A stretch of DNA of 64,000 nucleotides from Pseudomonas sp. UYIF39 (GCF_029963765.1 NZ_JALBYU010000004.1:186001-250000), one strand, 5' to 3'; shown: positions 1-10,468, numbered from the stretch's first letter. Program-made: numbers and translations. Notes: generated by a model from the letters alone, not told the origin.

Positions 1-133
1 AGGGCTATCACATTAGCCCACTCACCACTAATAACTTCGCCACCACCCAGGTGAAGTAGATAAGAAAACTCCCGGCGTCCCTGACCCCAGGGACGCCAGG
101 CACGCCTAACCGGCTGATGAGGTACCACACAAG
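1..133 (+). other. Intercistronic region upstream of dppB with stem-loops
   Basis: No gene is visible. Two hairpins occur: a short one at about 2-18 (GGGCT/AGCCC) and a perfect 10-bp stem with an ACCC loop at 74-97. The missing upstream gene is expected, by analogy with other dpp operons, to be the substrate-binding protein dppA. A stable stem between binding-protein and permease genes usually protects the upstream mRNA and sets a lower level for the permease genes. That role is inferred; there is no T-run, so a full terminator is unlikely. Confidence 0.55.
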
Positions 134-1144
134 ATGTTTAGTTTTATTGCCCGCCGATTGGGGTTATTGATCCCCACGTTCTTCGGCATCACCTTGCTGA
201 CTTTCGCGTTGATTCGCATGATTCCAGGCGACCCCGTGGAAGTGATGATGGGCGAACGTCGAGTCGACCCCGAAATGCACGCTCAGGCAATGGAACGCCT
301 AGGTCTGAACAAACCCCTGTATGCCCAATACCTGGATTACGTCGGCAAGTTGGCCCATGGCGACCTTGGCGAATCCCTGCGTACCCGTGAAAGCGTCTGG
401 ACCGAATTCACGTCTCTATTCCCCGCGACCCTGGAACTGTCCATGGCCGCCCTGTTATTCGCCGGCATCCTGGGCCTCCTGGCCGGGGTGATCGCGGCAC
501 TCAAGCGAGGATCCCTGTTCGACCATGGGGTGATGGGCATCTCCCTGGCGGGATATTCAATGCCGATCTTCTGGTGGGGCCTGATCCTGATCATGTTCTT
601 CTCGGTATCCCTGGGCTGGACCCCGGTGTCCGGGCGGATCGACCTGCTCTATGACATCGAGCCGCGCACCGGTTTCATGCTCATCGACACGCTGCTGGCC
701 GATGAAGTCGGTGCGTTCTTCGATGCCCTGCACCACCTGATCCTGCCGGCCATTGTGCTCGGCACGATTCCGCTGGCGGTGATCGCGCGGATGACCCGTT
801 CTTCGATGCTCGAAGTGCTGCGTGAAGACTACATCCGTACCGCCCGCGCCAAAGGCCTGTCGCCGGCGCGCGTGGTGTTCGTCCACGGCCTGCGCAACGC
901 GCTGATTCCGGTACTGACCGTGGTCGGCCTGCAAGTCGGCACATTGCTGGCCGGTGCGGTCCTGACCGAAACCATCTTCTCCTGGCCCGGCATCGGCAAA
1001 TGGCTGATCGAAGCCATTGGCGCACGGGACTATCCCGTGGTGCAAAACGGCATCCTGTTAATCGCCTGCCTGGTGATTCTGGTCAACTTCGTAGTGGACA
1101 TCCTCTACGGCTTTGCCAACCCACGCATTCGTCACCAGCGCTGA
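134..1144 (+). CDS. dppB: Dipeptide ABC transporter permease DppB
   Basis: This is a 336-residue inner-membrane permease of the DppB/OppB family. It forms half of the channel that imports dipeptides delivered by a periplasmic binding protein. An N-terminal membrane segment (about residues 9-29) is followed by the family's conserved IPGDP motif, a large periplasmic region and about five more membrane segments. The EAA-type loop that docks the ATPase reads EDYIRTARAKGLSP, near residue 235. The length is normal for the family. It opens the visible dppB-C-D-F gene string, and dppC begins 7 nt after its stop. Substrate is assigned from family and operon; a related oligopeptide range cannot be excluded. 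Confidence 0.93.
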   Translation: MFSFIARRLGLLIPTFFGITLLTFALIRMIPGDPVEVMMGERRVDPEMHAQAMERLGLNKPLYAQYLDYVGKLAHGDLGESLRTRESVWTEFTSLFPATLELSMAALLFAGILGLLAGVIAALKRGSLFDHGVMGISLAGYSMPIFWWGLILIMFFSVSLGWTPVSGRIDLLYDIEPRTGFMLIDTLLADEVGAFFDALHHLILPAIVLGTIPLAVIARMTRSSMLEVLREDYIRTARAKGLSPARVVFVHGLRNALIPVLTVVGLQVGTLLAGAVLTETIFSWPGIGKWLIEAIGARDYPVVQNGILLIACLVILVNFVVDILYGFANPRIRHQR

Positions 1145-1151
1145 GATCATT

Positions 1152-2069
1152 ATGACCATGACCACTTCAATTCCAGCGGTAGCAGTCGATCAAAGCCTGC
1201 TGTATCCGTCCCCCTACAAAGAATTCTGGCAAGCATTCTCCAAGAACAAAGGCGCCGTCGCCGGCCTGCTGTTCATGCTGCTGGTAATTTTCTGCGCCCT
1301 GTTCGCCCCATGGGTCGCGCCGCATAACCCGAGCGAGCAGTACCGTGACTTCCTGCTGACCCCGCCGTCCTGGCTGGAAGGTGGGCAACTCCAGTTCCTG
1401 CTCGGCACCGATGAACTGGGTCGCGACCTGCTGTCGCGGCTGATCCACGGTTCGCGCCTGTCCCTGCTGATCGGCTTGTCGTCGGTGGTGATGTCGCTGA
1501 TTCCGGGCATCCTTTTGGGTCTGTTCGCCGGATTCTTCCCGCGCTTGCTCGGCCCGACCATCATGCGTCTGATGGACATCATGCTGGCCCTGCCGTCCCT
1601 GCTGCTGGCGGTGGCAATTGTCGCCATCCTCGGCCCTGGCCTGATCAACACCATTATTGCCATCGCCGTGGTTTCGTTGCCGTCCTATGTTCGTCTGACC
1701 CGCGCCGCGGTGATGGGCGAATTGAACCGCGACTACGTGACCGCCGCGCGCCTGGCCGGTGCCACGCTGCCACGCCTGATGTTCGTCACCGTGCTGCCCA
1801 ACTGCATGGCGCCGCTGATCGTTCAGGCGACCTTGAGCTTCTCCTCGGCAATTCTCGATGCCGCCGCACTGGGTTTCCTCGGCCTTGGCGTTCAACCGCC
1901 AACCCCTGAGTGGGGCACCATGCTGGCCTCGGCTCGCGACTACATCGAACGCGCCTGGTGGGTCGTCAGTCTGCCTGGTTTGACCATTTTGCTCAGCGTG
2001 CTGGCAATCAACTTGATGGGCGACGGCCTGCGCGATGCGCTGGACCCGAAACTCAAGAACGCCGCCTGA
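1152..2069 (+). CDS. dppC: Dipeptide ABC transporter permease DppC
   Basis: This second channel subunit has 305 residues and pairs with DppB in the inner membrane. It has the N-terminal OppC-type segment with a membrane helix after the NKGAVAGL stretch. The core is a BPD_transp_1 domain of about five helices, with the coupling loop [13 protein letters not shown] near residue 195. I chose the ATG at 1152 because an upstream in-frame ATG at 1113 lies inside dppB and adds residues not expected for the family. A further ATG at 1158 is possible. dppD follows after 10 nt. Confidence 0.92.
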   Translation: MTMTTSIPAVAVDQSLLYPSPYKEFWQAFSKNKGAVAGLLFMLLVIFCALFAPWVAPHNPSEQYRDFLLTPPSWLEGGQLQFLLGTDELGRDLLSRLIHGSRLSLLIGLSSVVMSLIPGILLGLFAGFFPRLLGPTIMRLMDIMLALPSLLLAVAIVAILGPGLINTIIAIAVVSLPSYVRLTRAAVMGELNRDYVTAARLAGATLPRLMFVTVLPNCMAPLIVQATLSFSSAILDAAALGFLGLGVQPPTPEWGTMLASARDYIERAWWVVSLPGLTILLSVLAINLMGDGLRDALDPKLKNAA

Positions 2070-2079
2070 GGAGATTCAA

Positions 2080-3048
2080 ATGTCACTGTTAGAAATCAAG
2101 AATCTCAACGTTCGCTTCGGCGACAAGAACGCCGTTCCGGTGGTCGACGGTCTCGACATCTCCGTGGACAAGGGCGAAGTTCTGGCCATCGTTGGCGAAT
2201 CGGGTTCCGGCAAGTCCGTGACCATGATGGCGCTGATGGGCCTGATCGAACATCCGGGAATCGTCACCGCCGACGCCCTGAATTTCGATGGCAAGAACAT
2301 GCTCAAACTGAGCAACCGTCAGCGTCGGCAGATTGTCGGCAAAGACCTGGCCATGGTTTTCCAGGACCCGATGACCGCGCTGAACCCGAGCTACACCGTC
2401 GGTTTCCAGATCGAAGAAGTGCTGCGCCTGCACCTGAAAATGTCCGGCAAGCAAGCCCGCGCACGCGCCATCGAACTGCTGGAAAAAGTTGAAATCCCGG
2501 GCGCCGCCAGCCGTATGGATGCGTACCCGCATCAACTGTCCGGAGGCATGAGCCAGCGTGTCGCGATCGCCATGGCGATTGCCGGCGAACCGAAATTGCT
2601 GATCGCCGACGAACCGACCACGGCACTGGACGTAACGATTCAGGCGCAGATCATGGACCTGCTGTTGGCCCTGCAGAAAGAGCAGAACATGGGCCTGGTG
2701 CTGATCACTCACGACCTCGCGGTCGTGGCCGAAACCGCTCAGCGTGTGTGCGTGATGTACGCCGGCCAAGCGGTCGAAGTAGGTCAGGTGCCTCAGCTGT
2801 TCGACATTCCGGCGCACCCATACAGCGAAGCGCTGCTCAAGGCGATTCCGGAACACAGCCTGGGCGCCACCCGCCTGGCCACGCTGCCGGGCATCGTTCC
2901 CGGTCGTTATGACCGTCCGCAGGGTTGCCTGCTGTCGCCGCGTTGCCCGTACGTGCAGGATTCCTGCCGCCAGCAACGTCCAACCCTTGACCCGAAAAGC
3001 AACAGCCTCGCCCGCTGCTTCTACCCGCTGAATCAGGAGGTGGCGTAA
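2080..3048 (+). CDS. dppD: Dipeptide ABC transporter ATPase DppD
   Basis: This is one of the two cytoplasmic ATPases that drive the Dpp importer (322 residues). Visible motifs are Walker A GESGSGKS (residues 39-46), signature LSGGMSQR, Walker [13 protein letters not shown] and the H-loop [10 protein letters not shown]-terminal oligopeptide-transporter extension carries several cysteines (in [11 protein letters not shown] and LARCFYP), the pattern some DppD/OppD proteins use to hold an iron-sulfur cluster. The ATG at 2080 follows GAGGAG at good spacing. Its stop TAA shares one base with the dppF start (TAATG), which suggests translational coupling. Confidence 0.94.
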   Translation: MSLLEIKNLNVRFGDKNAVPVVDGLDISVDKGEVLAIVGESGSGKSVTMMALMGLIEHPGIVTADALNFDGKNMLKLSNRQRRQIVGKDLAMVFQDPMTALNPSYTVGFQIEEVLRLHLKMSGKQARARAIELLEKVEIPGAASRMDAYPHQLSGGMSQRVAIAMAIAGEPKLLIADEPTTALDVTIQAQIMDLLLALQKEQNMGLVLITHDLAVVAETAQRVCVMYAGQAVEVGQVPQLFDIPAHPYSEALLKAIPEHSLGATRLATLPGIVPGRYDRPQGCLLSPRCPYVQDSCRQQRPTLDPKSNSLARCFYPLNQEVA

Positions 3049-4028
3049 TGGCCGTCGTACTTACCGCCCGCGACCTGACCCGTCACTACGAAGTGTCCCG
3101 TGGCATGTTCAAGGGCCATGCGACTGTTCGCGCCCTGAACGGTGTGTCGTTCGAACTGGAAGCCGGCAAGACTCTCGCGGTCGTCGGCGAATCGGGCTGC
3201 GGCAAATCCACCCTGGCCCGTGCCCTGACGCTGATCGAGGAGCCATCCTCCGGTTCCTTGAAAATCGCCGGGCAGGAAGTCACCGGTGCGAACAAGGCTG
3301 AGCGCAAGCAACTGCGCAAAGACGTGCAGATGGTGTTCCAGAGCCCCTACGCCTCGTTGAACCCACGGCAGAAAGTCGGTGATCAACTGGCGGAGCCGCT
3401 GCTGATCAACACCAACCTGAGCGCCTCGGAACGTCGCGAGAAAGTCCAGGCGATGATGAAGCAGGTGGGCTTGCGTCCTGAGCACTACCAGCGTTATCCG
3501 CACATGTTCTCCGGCGGTCAGCGCCAGCGGATCGCCCTGGCCCGCGCGATGATGTTGCAGCCTAAAGTGCTGGTCGCGGATGAACCGACCTCGGCGCTGG
3601 ACGTGTCCATTCAGGCGCAGGTGCTGAACCTGTTCATGGACTTGCAGCAAGAGTTCAACACCGCCTACGTGTTCATTTCCCACAACCTGGCAGTGGTGCA
3701 ACACGTCGCCGATGACGTGATGGTGATGTACCTCGGTCGCCCGGTGGAAATGGGCCCGAAGAACGACATCTACGAGCGTCCTCTGCACCCGTACACCCAG
3801 GCGCTGCTGTCGGCTACCCCGACCATTCACCCGGACCCGAACAAGCCGAAAATCAAGATCGTCGGCGAATTGCCCAACCCGCTGAACCCGCCGTCCGGCT
3901 GCGCTTTCCACAAGCGCTGCCCGTATGCCACCGAGCGCTGCAGCACCGAAGAGCCGGCCCTGCGCCTGCTCGACAGTCGCCAGGTGGCTTGCCACTACGC
4001 CGAGCAGTTTCTCGACGGCGTGGCATAA
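3048..4028 (+). CDS. dppF: Dipeptide ABC transporter ATPase DppF
   Basis: This is the second Dpp ATPase (326 residues), expected to form a heterodimer with DppD. It has Walker A GESGCGKS near residue 45, signature FSGGQRQRIALARA, Walker B VLVADEPTSALD and the C-terminal oligo/dipeptide-transporter extension with cysteines in GCAFHKRCPYATERC. It is the last gene of the operon: a REP-type repeat and an intrinsic terminator follow. The start is preceded by AGGAGGTGG inside the end of dppD, a strong ribosome site. Confidence 0.94.
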   Translation: MAVVLTARDLTRHYEVSRGMFKGHATVRALNGVSFELEAGKTLAVVGESGCGKSTLARALTLIEEPSSGSLKIAGQEVTGANKAERKQLRKDVQMVFQSPYASLNPRQKVGDQLAEPLLINTNLSASERREKVQAMMKQVGLRPEHYQRYPHMFSGGQRQRIALARAMMLQPKVLVADEPTSALDVSIQAQVLNLFMDLQQEFNTAYVFISHNLAVVQHVADDVMVMYLGRPVEMGPKNDIYERPLHPYTQALLSATPTIHPDPNKPKIKIVGELPNPLNPPSGCAFHKRCPYATERCSTEEPALRLLDSRQVACHYAEQFLDGVA

Positions 4029-4031
4029 AAA

Positions 4032-4121
4032 TGTGGGAGTGAGCTTGCTCGCGAAAGCGGTGTATCAGTCGACGGTAATGTTGACTGACATGACGCCTTC
4101 ACGAGCAAGCTCGCTCCCACA
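4032..4121. repeat. REP-type inverted repeat (family A doublet)
   Basis: Two copies of a GTGGGAG(C/T)GAGC-TTGCTCGCG module lie in opposite orientation about 30 bp apart, so the element can fold into a long hairpin. It sits between dppF and its terminator. The same module recurs at 19201-19230, 20864-20953 and 23201-23306. This is the architecture of REP doublets (REPINs) common in Pseudomonas intergenic DNA. Confidence 0.85.
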
Positions 4122-4142
4122 GGGATACACGACCTGTTCACT

Positions 4143-4193
4143 AACCCCTTCTGCTTCGGCTGCGCATCAGTCCGGCAGAAGGGGTTTTCTTTT
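4143..4193 (+). terminator. Intrinsic terminator of the dpp operon
   Basis: A 12-bp perfect stem (AACCCCTTCTGC, 4143-4154, with its complement at 4175-4186) is followed by TTCTTTT. It lies downstream of dppF and before the convergent small gene. Confidence 0.85.
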
Positions 4194-4202
4194 GGCTGGC
4201 AC

Positions 4203-4448
4203 TTAAGCCCCTTCATCCTCGTCGGGGTCCGGTTCGTCAGTGGTCGAGTCGTCATCGCCAGCGCTGCCACCCTGATCCTGGTCGCCCGGCTCAGATTCGG
4301 ATTTGGCGATCATCATGGCTGTGTGCGTCACTGGCCCGCTCGAGGCCTGCTCACCGTGGTTTTGGCACTCCGCCCACGCCGCCGACATGCCAACGGACAG
4401 CATCACCAAAACCTTAAACAACAGCACAATGCGTTGAAAAATGCTCAT
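4203..4448 (-). CDS. Small secreted protein with acidic tail
   Basis: I do not recognise this 81-residue protein. It starts with a clear Sec signal peptide (MSIFQRIVLLFKVLVMLSVG, cleavage likely after SAAWA near residue 26). The mature part is short, holds one cysteine and ends in a run dominated by Asp, Glu, Ser and Thr (DDDSTTDEPDPDEDE). The start at 4448 has a GGA ribosome site 11-12 nt upstream; an in-frame ATG at 4460 is the alternative. It is monocistronic and convergent with dpp. Export is well supported; function is unknown. Confidence 0.6.
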   Translation of the reverse strand: MSIFQRIVLLFKVLVMLSVGMSAAWAECQNHGEQASSGPVTHTAMMIAKSESEPGDQDQGGSAGDDDSTTDEPDPDEDEGA

Positions 4449-4601
4449 AGCCGATTCCATCCTTCATAGGTGAAGCGTGGATGCCTGTCTGGCACTGAAT
4501 AAAATTTAGTTCCGATTGACCCCATTCTCCAGATAGGACGCTAATGAATGGACGGAATGCAGTTGGCAGAGAGATTGGTTTTGAATAAGGGTTATGCCGA
4601 A

Positions 4602-4697
4602 AAGATCAAAAGATCGCAGCCTGCGGCAGCTCCTGCATTGAAATGCGATCCCCTGTAGGAACTGTCGAGTGAAACGAGGCTGCGATCTTTTGATCTT
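4602..4697. repeat. Inverted repeat with perfect 21-bp arms
   Basis: Arms at 4602-4622 and 4677-4697 (AAGATCAAAAGATCGCAGCCT and its complement) enclose TGCGGCAGCTCCTG-type sequence, another repeat module typical of Pseudomonas intergenic DNA. It occupies most of the 300-nt gap between the small secreted gene and prfC. I see no gene in the rest of that gap apart from the prfC terminator. Confidence 0.75.
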
Positions 4698-4701
4698 CCA
4701 T

Positions 4702-4735
4702 AAAAAAGGCGAAGCCCGAAAGCTTCGCCTTTGCT
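4702..4735 (-). terminator. Intrinsic terminator of prfC
   Basis: Read on the minus strand, an 11-bp stem (AAAGGCGAAGC at 4722-4732 with its partner at 4705-4715) ends in a run of T. It lies about 20 nt past the prfC stop. Confidence 0.85.
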
Positions 4736-4754
4736 GTGACCGAACGTCTAACGC

Positions 4755-6338
<1,584 letters not shown>

Positions 6339-6409
6339 GGGAAATCGCCTGGCAGGTGATTCAAAAAAGGGCGGCGAGTATAGCTTAAAAAGTGATCTAC
6401 AGACCACCG

Positions 6410-6512
6410 TGTAGCAGCTGCCGAAGGCTGCGTTAAGCGCCGAAGGACCTTCATCGTTTTGGGACGCAAAGGGTCGCTTCGCAACCCGACGCAGCCTTCG
6501 GCAGCTGCTACA
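6410..6512. repeat. Inverted repeat with perfect 24-bp arms (family B)
   Basis: Arms at 6410-6433 and 6489-6512 (TGTAGCAGCTGCCGAAGGCT plus CGT and its complement) are perfectly complementary and enclose about 55 nt of partly self-complementary sequence. It resembles the element at 33686-33816. It lies upstream of prfC and of the divergent transporter operon. Confidence 0.8.
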
Positions 6513-6760
6513 GGGGTGGCTAAATGCTGATAAATATGGAACCTTTTAAAAGGTGCAGACGTCCACTCCCCTGTTACGGCACTCGTACCAGGGGCTGAAA
6601 AATCAGCAAGTTGGCCTGACGAGGCTGCGCTTATGGCTCGATTCATGTCCCTTTGCGGACATAGAACGCGCTGCTTCTCGCGAACGTTGATAATCCCGGC
6701 AGCCAGGAATGGCATGCCCCACGGGACTGCGTTCGCCGACAAAGAAAAAGGAGTCTGCCT
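6513..6760 (+). promoter_or_regulatory. Leader/control region of osmoprotectant operon
   Basis: No gene is seen here. A perfect 14-bp palindrome (ACCTTTTAAAAGGT, 6541-6554) is a candidate operator. Further hairpins follow: CCCCTG/CAGGGG (6568-6594) and ATGTCC/GGACAT (about 6645-6662). The first gene of the operon has a strong AAAGGAG ribosome site just before its GTG. Promoter elements are not clear enough to place. Confidence 0.4.
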
Positions 6761-7477
6761 GTGGCTATTCGCTATGGCAAAGGGCTGATAGGAGGTGCGG
6801 TTGTCGTCGCCCTTCTGGCCCTGCTGGTCCACTGGATTGGCATCAACACGATCGAACATTACCGCGACGATTTGTTGTTTTACCTGCAAGCTCATCTGAT
6901 TCTCGTCCTTGTCTCCATGCTGGCCGCCCTCGTTGTGGGCATCCCCGCCGGTATCTTCCTCAGCCGCCCGACCATGGTGGGCCGCGCTGAACGCTTCATG
7001 CAGATCTTCAACATCGGCAACACCGTGCCGCCTCTTGCCGTACTGGCCATCGCCCTGGGTATCCTCGGCATCGGCAGCGGCCCTGCGATTTTCGCCCTGT
7101 TCCTCGCCTCGCTGTTGCCGATCGTGCGCAACACCTATGAAGGCCTGAAAAACGTCCAGGGTTCGCTCAAGGAAGCGGCCGTCGGCATCGGCATGACACC
7201 GACTCAGGTGCTGTGGCGCGTCGAACTGCCAAACGCCGTGCCGATCATCATCGGTGGCGTGCGCGTGGCGCTGGCGATCAACGTCGGTACCGCACCGCTG
7301 GCGTTCCTGATTGGCGCCAACAGTCTGGGCAGCCTGATTTTCCCTGGCATCGCCCTGAACAATCAGCCGCAACTGCTGCTCGGCGCGGCCTGCACCGCCC
7401 TGCTGGCCTTGCTGCTCGACGGCCTGGTGACACTCGCCAGCCGCCTCTGGCTCGAACGCGGCCTCCGCCCGTCTTAA
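6761..7477 (+). CDS. Osmoprotectant ABC transporter permease (YehW/OpuCB-like)
   Basis: This 238-residue inner-membrane permease is one of two that form the channel of a glycine betaine/choline/carnitine-type importer. After an N-terminal helix (about residues 10-27) it has the BPD_transp_1 core, with the coupling-loop region EAAVGIGMTPTQVLWRVELP near residue 145. The start is a GTG at 6761 preceded by AAAGGAG. It is first in a four-gene string (permease, binding protein, permease, ATPase) with short gaps. Membership of the OpuC/YehWXYZ family is clear; the exact substrate cannot be read from sequence. Confidence 0.85.
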   Translation: MAIRYGKGLIGGAVVVALLALLVHWIGINTIEHYRDDLLFYLQAHLILVLVSMLAALVVGIPAGIFLSRPTMVGRAERFMQIFNIGNTVPPLAVLAIALGILGIGSGPAIFALFLASLLPIVRNTYEGLKNVQGSLKEAAVGIGMTPTQVLWRVELPNAVPIIIGGVRVALAINVGTAPLAFLIGANSLGSLIFPGIALNNQPQLLLGAACTALLALLLDGLVTLASRLWLERGLRPS

Positions 7478-7497
7478 GCCTCGGCAAAGGAATATTC

Positions 7498-8391
7498 ATG
7501 AAGAAATTAAGCTTTTTACTAGGCTGCGCCCTGCTGTTCGCAGGACTTGCCCAAGCCGTTGAAAAACCGGTGATCCGCATCGGCGCCCGGGTGTTCACCG
7601 AACAAACCCTGCTGGCGGAAATCACCTCCCAATACCTGCGCACCAAGGGTTACGACACCCAGGTGACCGGCGGTCTGGGCAGCAACCTGGCTCGCAGCGC
7701 CCACGAAAGTGGTCAGCTGGATTTGATGTGGGAATACACCGGCGTGTCGCTGGTAGCTTACAACCATGTCACCGACAAGCTCGACAGCGCTCAGTCCTAC
7801 GCCAAGGTGAAAGAACTCGACGCAAAAAAAGGCCTGATCTGGCTGACCCCGTCGAAATTCAGCAACACCTACGCCCTGGCCCTGCCAGAAAACACCGCGA
7901 AGGCGTATCCGCAGATCAACACCATCAGCGAGCTGAACACGGTGCTGCAGGCTGAGGCGAAGACCAATCACCTGGTCGCGCTGGACACCGAGTTCGCCAA
8001 CCGTTCCGACGGGCTGGACGGCATGGTCGACCTCTACGGCATGAACCTAACCCGCAAAAACATCCGCCAGATGGATGCAGGGCTGGTTTACACCGCCCTG
8101 CGCAATGGTCAGGTGTTTGCCGGTCTGGTCTACACCACCGACGGCCGTTTGAACGCCTTCAAGCTGAAACTGCTGGAAGACGACAAGCACTACTTCCCGG
8201 ACTACACCGCTGCGCCCGTGGTGCGTCAGGTGTACCTCGACGCGCATCCGAAACTGGCCGAAGAGCTCAAGCCACTGGCTGAACTGTTCGACGACGCGAC
8301 CATGCGTCAGCTCAACGCGCGGGTCGATGTCGATCACGAAAGCCCTTCATCCGTTGCCGCAGATTTCCTGCGCCAGCATCCACTGAACTGA
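7498..8391 (+). CDS. Osmoprotectant substrate-binding protein (OpuCC/YehZ-like)
   Basis: This periplasmic binding protein has 297 residues. It starts with a signal peptide (MKKLSFLLGCALLFAGLAQA) and continues as an OpuAC-type domain (KPVIRIGARVFTEQTLLAEI, then GGLGSNLARSA and the WEYTGVSL segment). Such proteins capture quaternary ammonium compounds and deliver them to the permeases. I chose the ATG at 7498 because it begins the signal peptide; the frame is open further upstream inside the permease gene. GGAATATTC upstream gives a ribosome site. The next permease follows after 9 nt. Confidence 0.87.
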   Translation: MKKLSFLLGCALLFAGLAQAVEKPVIRIGARVFTEQTLLAEITSQYLRTKGYDTQVTGGLGSNLARSAHESGQLDLMWEYTGVSLVAYNHVTDKLDSAQSYAKVKELDAKKGLIWLTPSKFSNTYALALPENTAKAYPQINTISELNTVLQAEAKTNHLVALDTEFANRSDGLDGMVDLYGMNLTRKNIRQMDAGLVYTALRNGQVFAGLVYTTDGRLNAFKLKLLEDDKHYFPDYTAAPVVRQVYLDAHPKLAEELKPLAELFDDATMRQLNARVDVDHESPSSVAADFLRQHPLN

Positions 8392-8400
8392 GGAGAAGAC

Positions 8401-9054
8401 ATGGAATTTCTAAACGCCTTTTCCCATCTCGACTGGCCGCTGGTGCTGCACCTGACCTTGCAGCACATCACCCTGGTCGGCATCGCGGTAACGCTGGCGA
8501 TCCTCGTAGGCGTGCCGCTGGGCATCCTGATGACACGCTTCCCATCGCTGGCCGGCCCCCTGCAAGCCAGCGCCACGGTGCTGCTGACCGTGCCGTCGAT
8601 TGCGCTGTTCGGCCTGCTGTTGCCGTTCTACTCCAAGTTCGGCCAGGGCCTGGGCCCGATGCCGGCGATTACGGCCGTGTTTCTTTACTCGCTGCTGCCG
8701 ATCATGCGTAACACCTACCTGGCGCTAACCGGCGTCGAGCCGGGCATTCGCGAAGCCGCTCGCGGCATCGGCATGACTTTCGGCCAGCGCCTGCGCATGG
8801 TCGAACTGCCGATCGCGGTGCCGGTGATCCTGGCCGGTGTGCGCACCGCCGTGGTCATGAACATTGGTGTCATGACCATCGCCGCGACCATCGGTGCCGG
8901 TGGCCTCGGTGTACTTATTCTCGCTTCCATCAGCCGCAGCGACATGTCGATGCTGATCGTCGGCGCCGTGCTGGTCAGTCTCCTGGCCATCTTCGCCGAC
9001 CTGCTTCTGCAATGGCTGCAACGCACGCTGACTCCAAAAGGATTGCTCAAATGA
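8401..9054 (+). CDS. Osmoprotectant ABC transporter permease (second subunit)
   Basis: This 217-residue permease is the second channel subunit of the importer. It has about five to six membrane helices and a coupling loop EAARGIGMTFGQRLRMVELP near residue 120, closely parallel to the loop in the first permease of the operon. Both have the family's typical short length. GAGGAGA precedes the ATG at 8401. Its TGA overlaps the ATG of the ATPase gene by 4 nt (ATGA), a sign of coupled translation. Confidence 0.87.
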   Translation: MEFLNAFSHLDWPLVLHLTLQHITLVGIAVTLAILVGVPLGILMTRFPSLAGPLQASATVLLTVPSIALFGLLLPFYSKFGQGLGPMPAITAVFLYSLLPIMRNTYLALTGVEPGIREAARGIGMTFGQRLRMVELPIAVPVILAGVRTAVVMNIGVMTIAATIGAGGLGVLILASISRSDMSMLIVGAVLVSLLAIFADLLLQWLQRTLTPKGLLK

Positions 9055-10208
9055 TCGAACTTCAAAACCTCAGCAAGACCTTCCAAAGCAACGGCAAAGA
9101 TGTGAAAGCCGTGGACTCGGTAAGCCTGACCGTCAATGAAGGCGAAATCTGTGTGTTCCTCGGGCCATCGGGCTGCGGCAAAAGCACCACACTGAAGATG
9201 ATCAATCGCCTGATCAAGCCGACCTCCGGCAAGATCCTGATCAACGGCGAAGACACCACCGACCTCGACGCCGTGACCCTGCGCCGCAACATCGGTTATG
9301 TGATCCAGCAGATCGGTCTGTTCCCGAACATGACCATCGAGGAAAACATCACCATCGTTCCGCGCCTGCTGGGCTGGGACAAACAGAAATGCCATGACCG
9401 CGCCCGCGAGTTGATGAGCATGATCAAGCTGGAGCCCAAGCAGTACCTGAATCGCTACCCGCGTGAATTGTCCGGTGGCCAGCAGCAACGGATCGGCGTC
9501 ATTCGTGCGTTGGCGGCGGATGCGCCGCTGTTGTTGATGGATGAACCGTTCGGCGCGGTCGACCCGATCAACCGCGAGATGATCCAGAACGAGTTCTTCG
9601 AGATGCAGCGTGCGCTGAACAAGACGGTGATCATGGTCAGCCACGACATCGATGAAGCCATCAAGCTGGGCGACAAGATCGCAATCTTCCGCGCTGGCAA
9701 GCTGCTGCAGATCGATCACCCGGACACCCTGCTTGCGCACCCGGCGGATGACTTTGTCAGCAACTTCGTCGGCCAGGACAGCACCCTCAAGCGTCTGTTG
9801 CTGGTCAAAGCCGAAGATGCGGCGGACAACGCACCGTCGGTGAGCCCGGAAACGCCGGTGGCTGAAGCCCTGGAGTTGATGGACGAACTTGACCGTCGCT
9901 ACGTGGTGGTCACTTGCGCCGACAATAAAGCACTGGGCTACGTGCGCCGTCGCGACCTGCACCGTCAGACCGGTACTTGCGCGCAATATCTGCGTGAGTT
10001 CAACGCCACGGCGGCGTTTGACGAGCATTTGCGCATCCTGCTGTCGCGCATGTACGAGTTCAACCGTTCGTGGTTGCCGGTGATGGATGCGGAGCGGGTG
10101 TTCCTTGGGGAAGTGACGCAGGAATCGATTGCCGAGTACTTGAGCTCCGGCAAGTCCCGTGGGGGCAAGACCAGTATTGTTTCGCCGGCTGAGACTGCGC
10201 TGGCTTGA
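9051..10208 (+). CDS. opuCA: Osmoprotectant ABC transporter ATPase with CBS domains
   Basis: This is the energy-coupling subunit (385 residues). Motifs are Walker A GPSGCGKST (about residues 36-44), Q-loop QQIGLFP, signature LSGGQQQRIGVIRAL, Walker B LLLMDEPFGAVDP and H-loop VSHDIDEA. The last ~120 residues resemble a pair of CBS domains, which in OpuA/OpuCA proteins sense ionic strength or nucleotides and gate transport. The start at 9051 overlaps the preceding stop. The symbol follows the CBS-containing OpuCA class; the sequence does not prove which betaine is moved. Confidence 0.85.
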   Translation: MIELQNLSKTFQSNGKDVKAVDSVSLTVNEGEICVFLGPSGCGKSTTLKMINRLIKPTSGKILINGEDTTDLDAVTLRRNIGYVIQQIGLFPNMTIEENITIVPRLLGWDKQKCHDRARELMSMIKLEPKQYLNRYPRELSGGQQQRIGVIRALAADAPLLLMDEPFGAVDPINREMIQNEFFEMQRALNKTVIMVSHDIDEAIKLGDKIAIFRAGKLLQIDHPDTLLAHPADDFVSNFVGQDSTLKRLLLVKAEDAADNAPSVSPETPVAEALELMDELDRRYVVVTCADNKALGYVRRRDLHRQTGTCAQYLREFNATAAFDEHLRILLSRMYEFNRSWLPVMDAERVFLGEVTQESIAEYLSSGKSRGGKTSIVSPAETALA

Positions 10209-10223
10209 GGCTTGAATGAAACC

Positions 10224-10356
10224 TGTGGCGAGGGGATTTATCCCCGTTGGGCTGCGAAGCGGCCCTAAAACTACTGATGCGGTGTATCAGTTAAACCGTA
10301 GTTGCAGTTTTTTGGGGCTGCTTCGCAGCCCAACGGGGATAAATCCCCTCGCCACA
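10224..10356. repeat. REPIN-like repeat with perfect 37-bp arms (family C)
   Basis: Arms at 10224-10260 and 10320-10356 are perfect inverted copies of a module starting TGTGGCGAGGGGATTTATCC and ending TTGGGCTGCGAAGC. The 59-nt centre is also partly complementary. The GGGGATTTATCCCC part is a palindrome in itself. It sits downstream of the transporter ATPase gene and probably ends its transcript by folding. About 110 nt between it and the speC promoter hold nothing I recognise. Confidence 0.85.
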
Positions 10357-10468
10357 ATGGGCACGGTGCATACCCATTCGGGGAACATCACACTGTCATG
10401 CAGGTCGGTTACATCATTAGCTGTCCAGGACCGCACGACGGATGCGTGTAAAAACGCGACATTTTTTG

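Noticed and set aside
4032..4121. CRISPR-like repeat
   Set aside because: Only two inverted copies are present, not direct repeats with spacers, and no cas genes are in the window; the same module recurs as REP doublets elsewhere.
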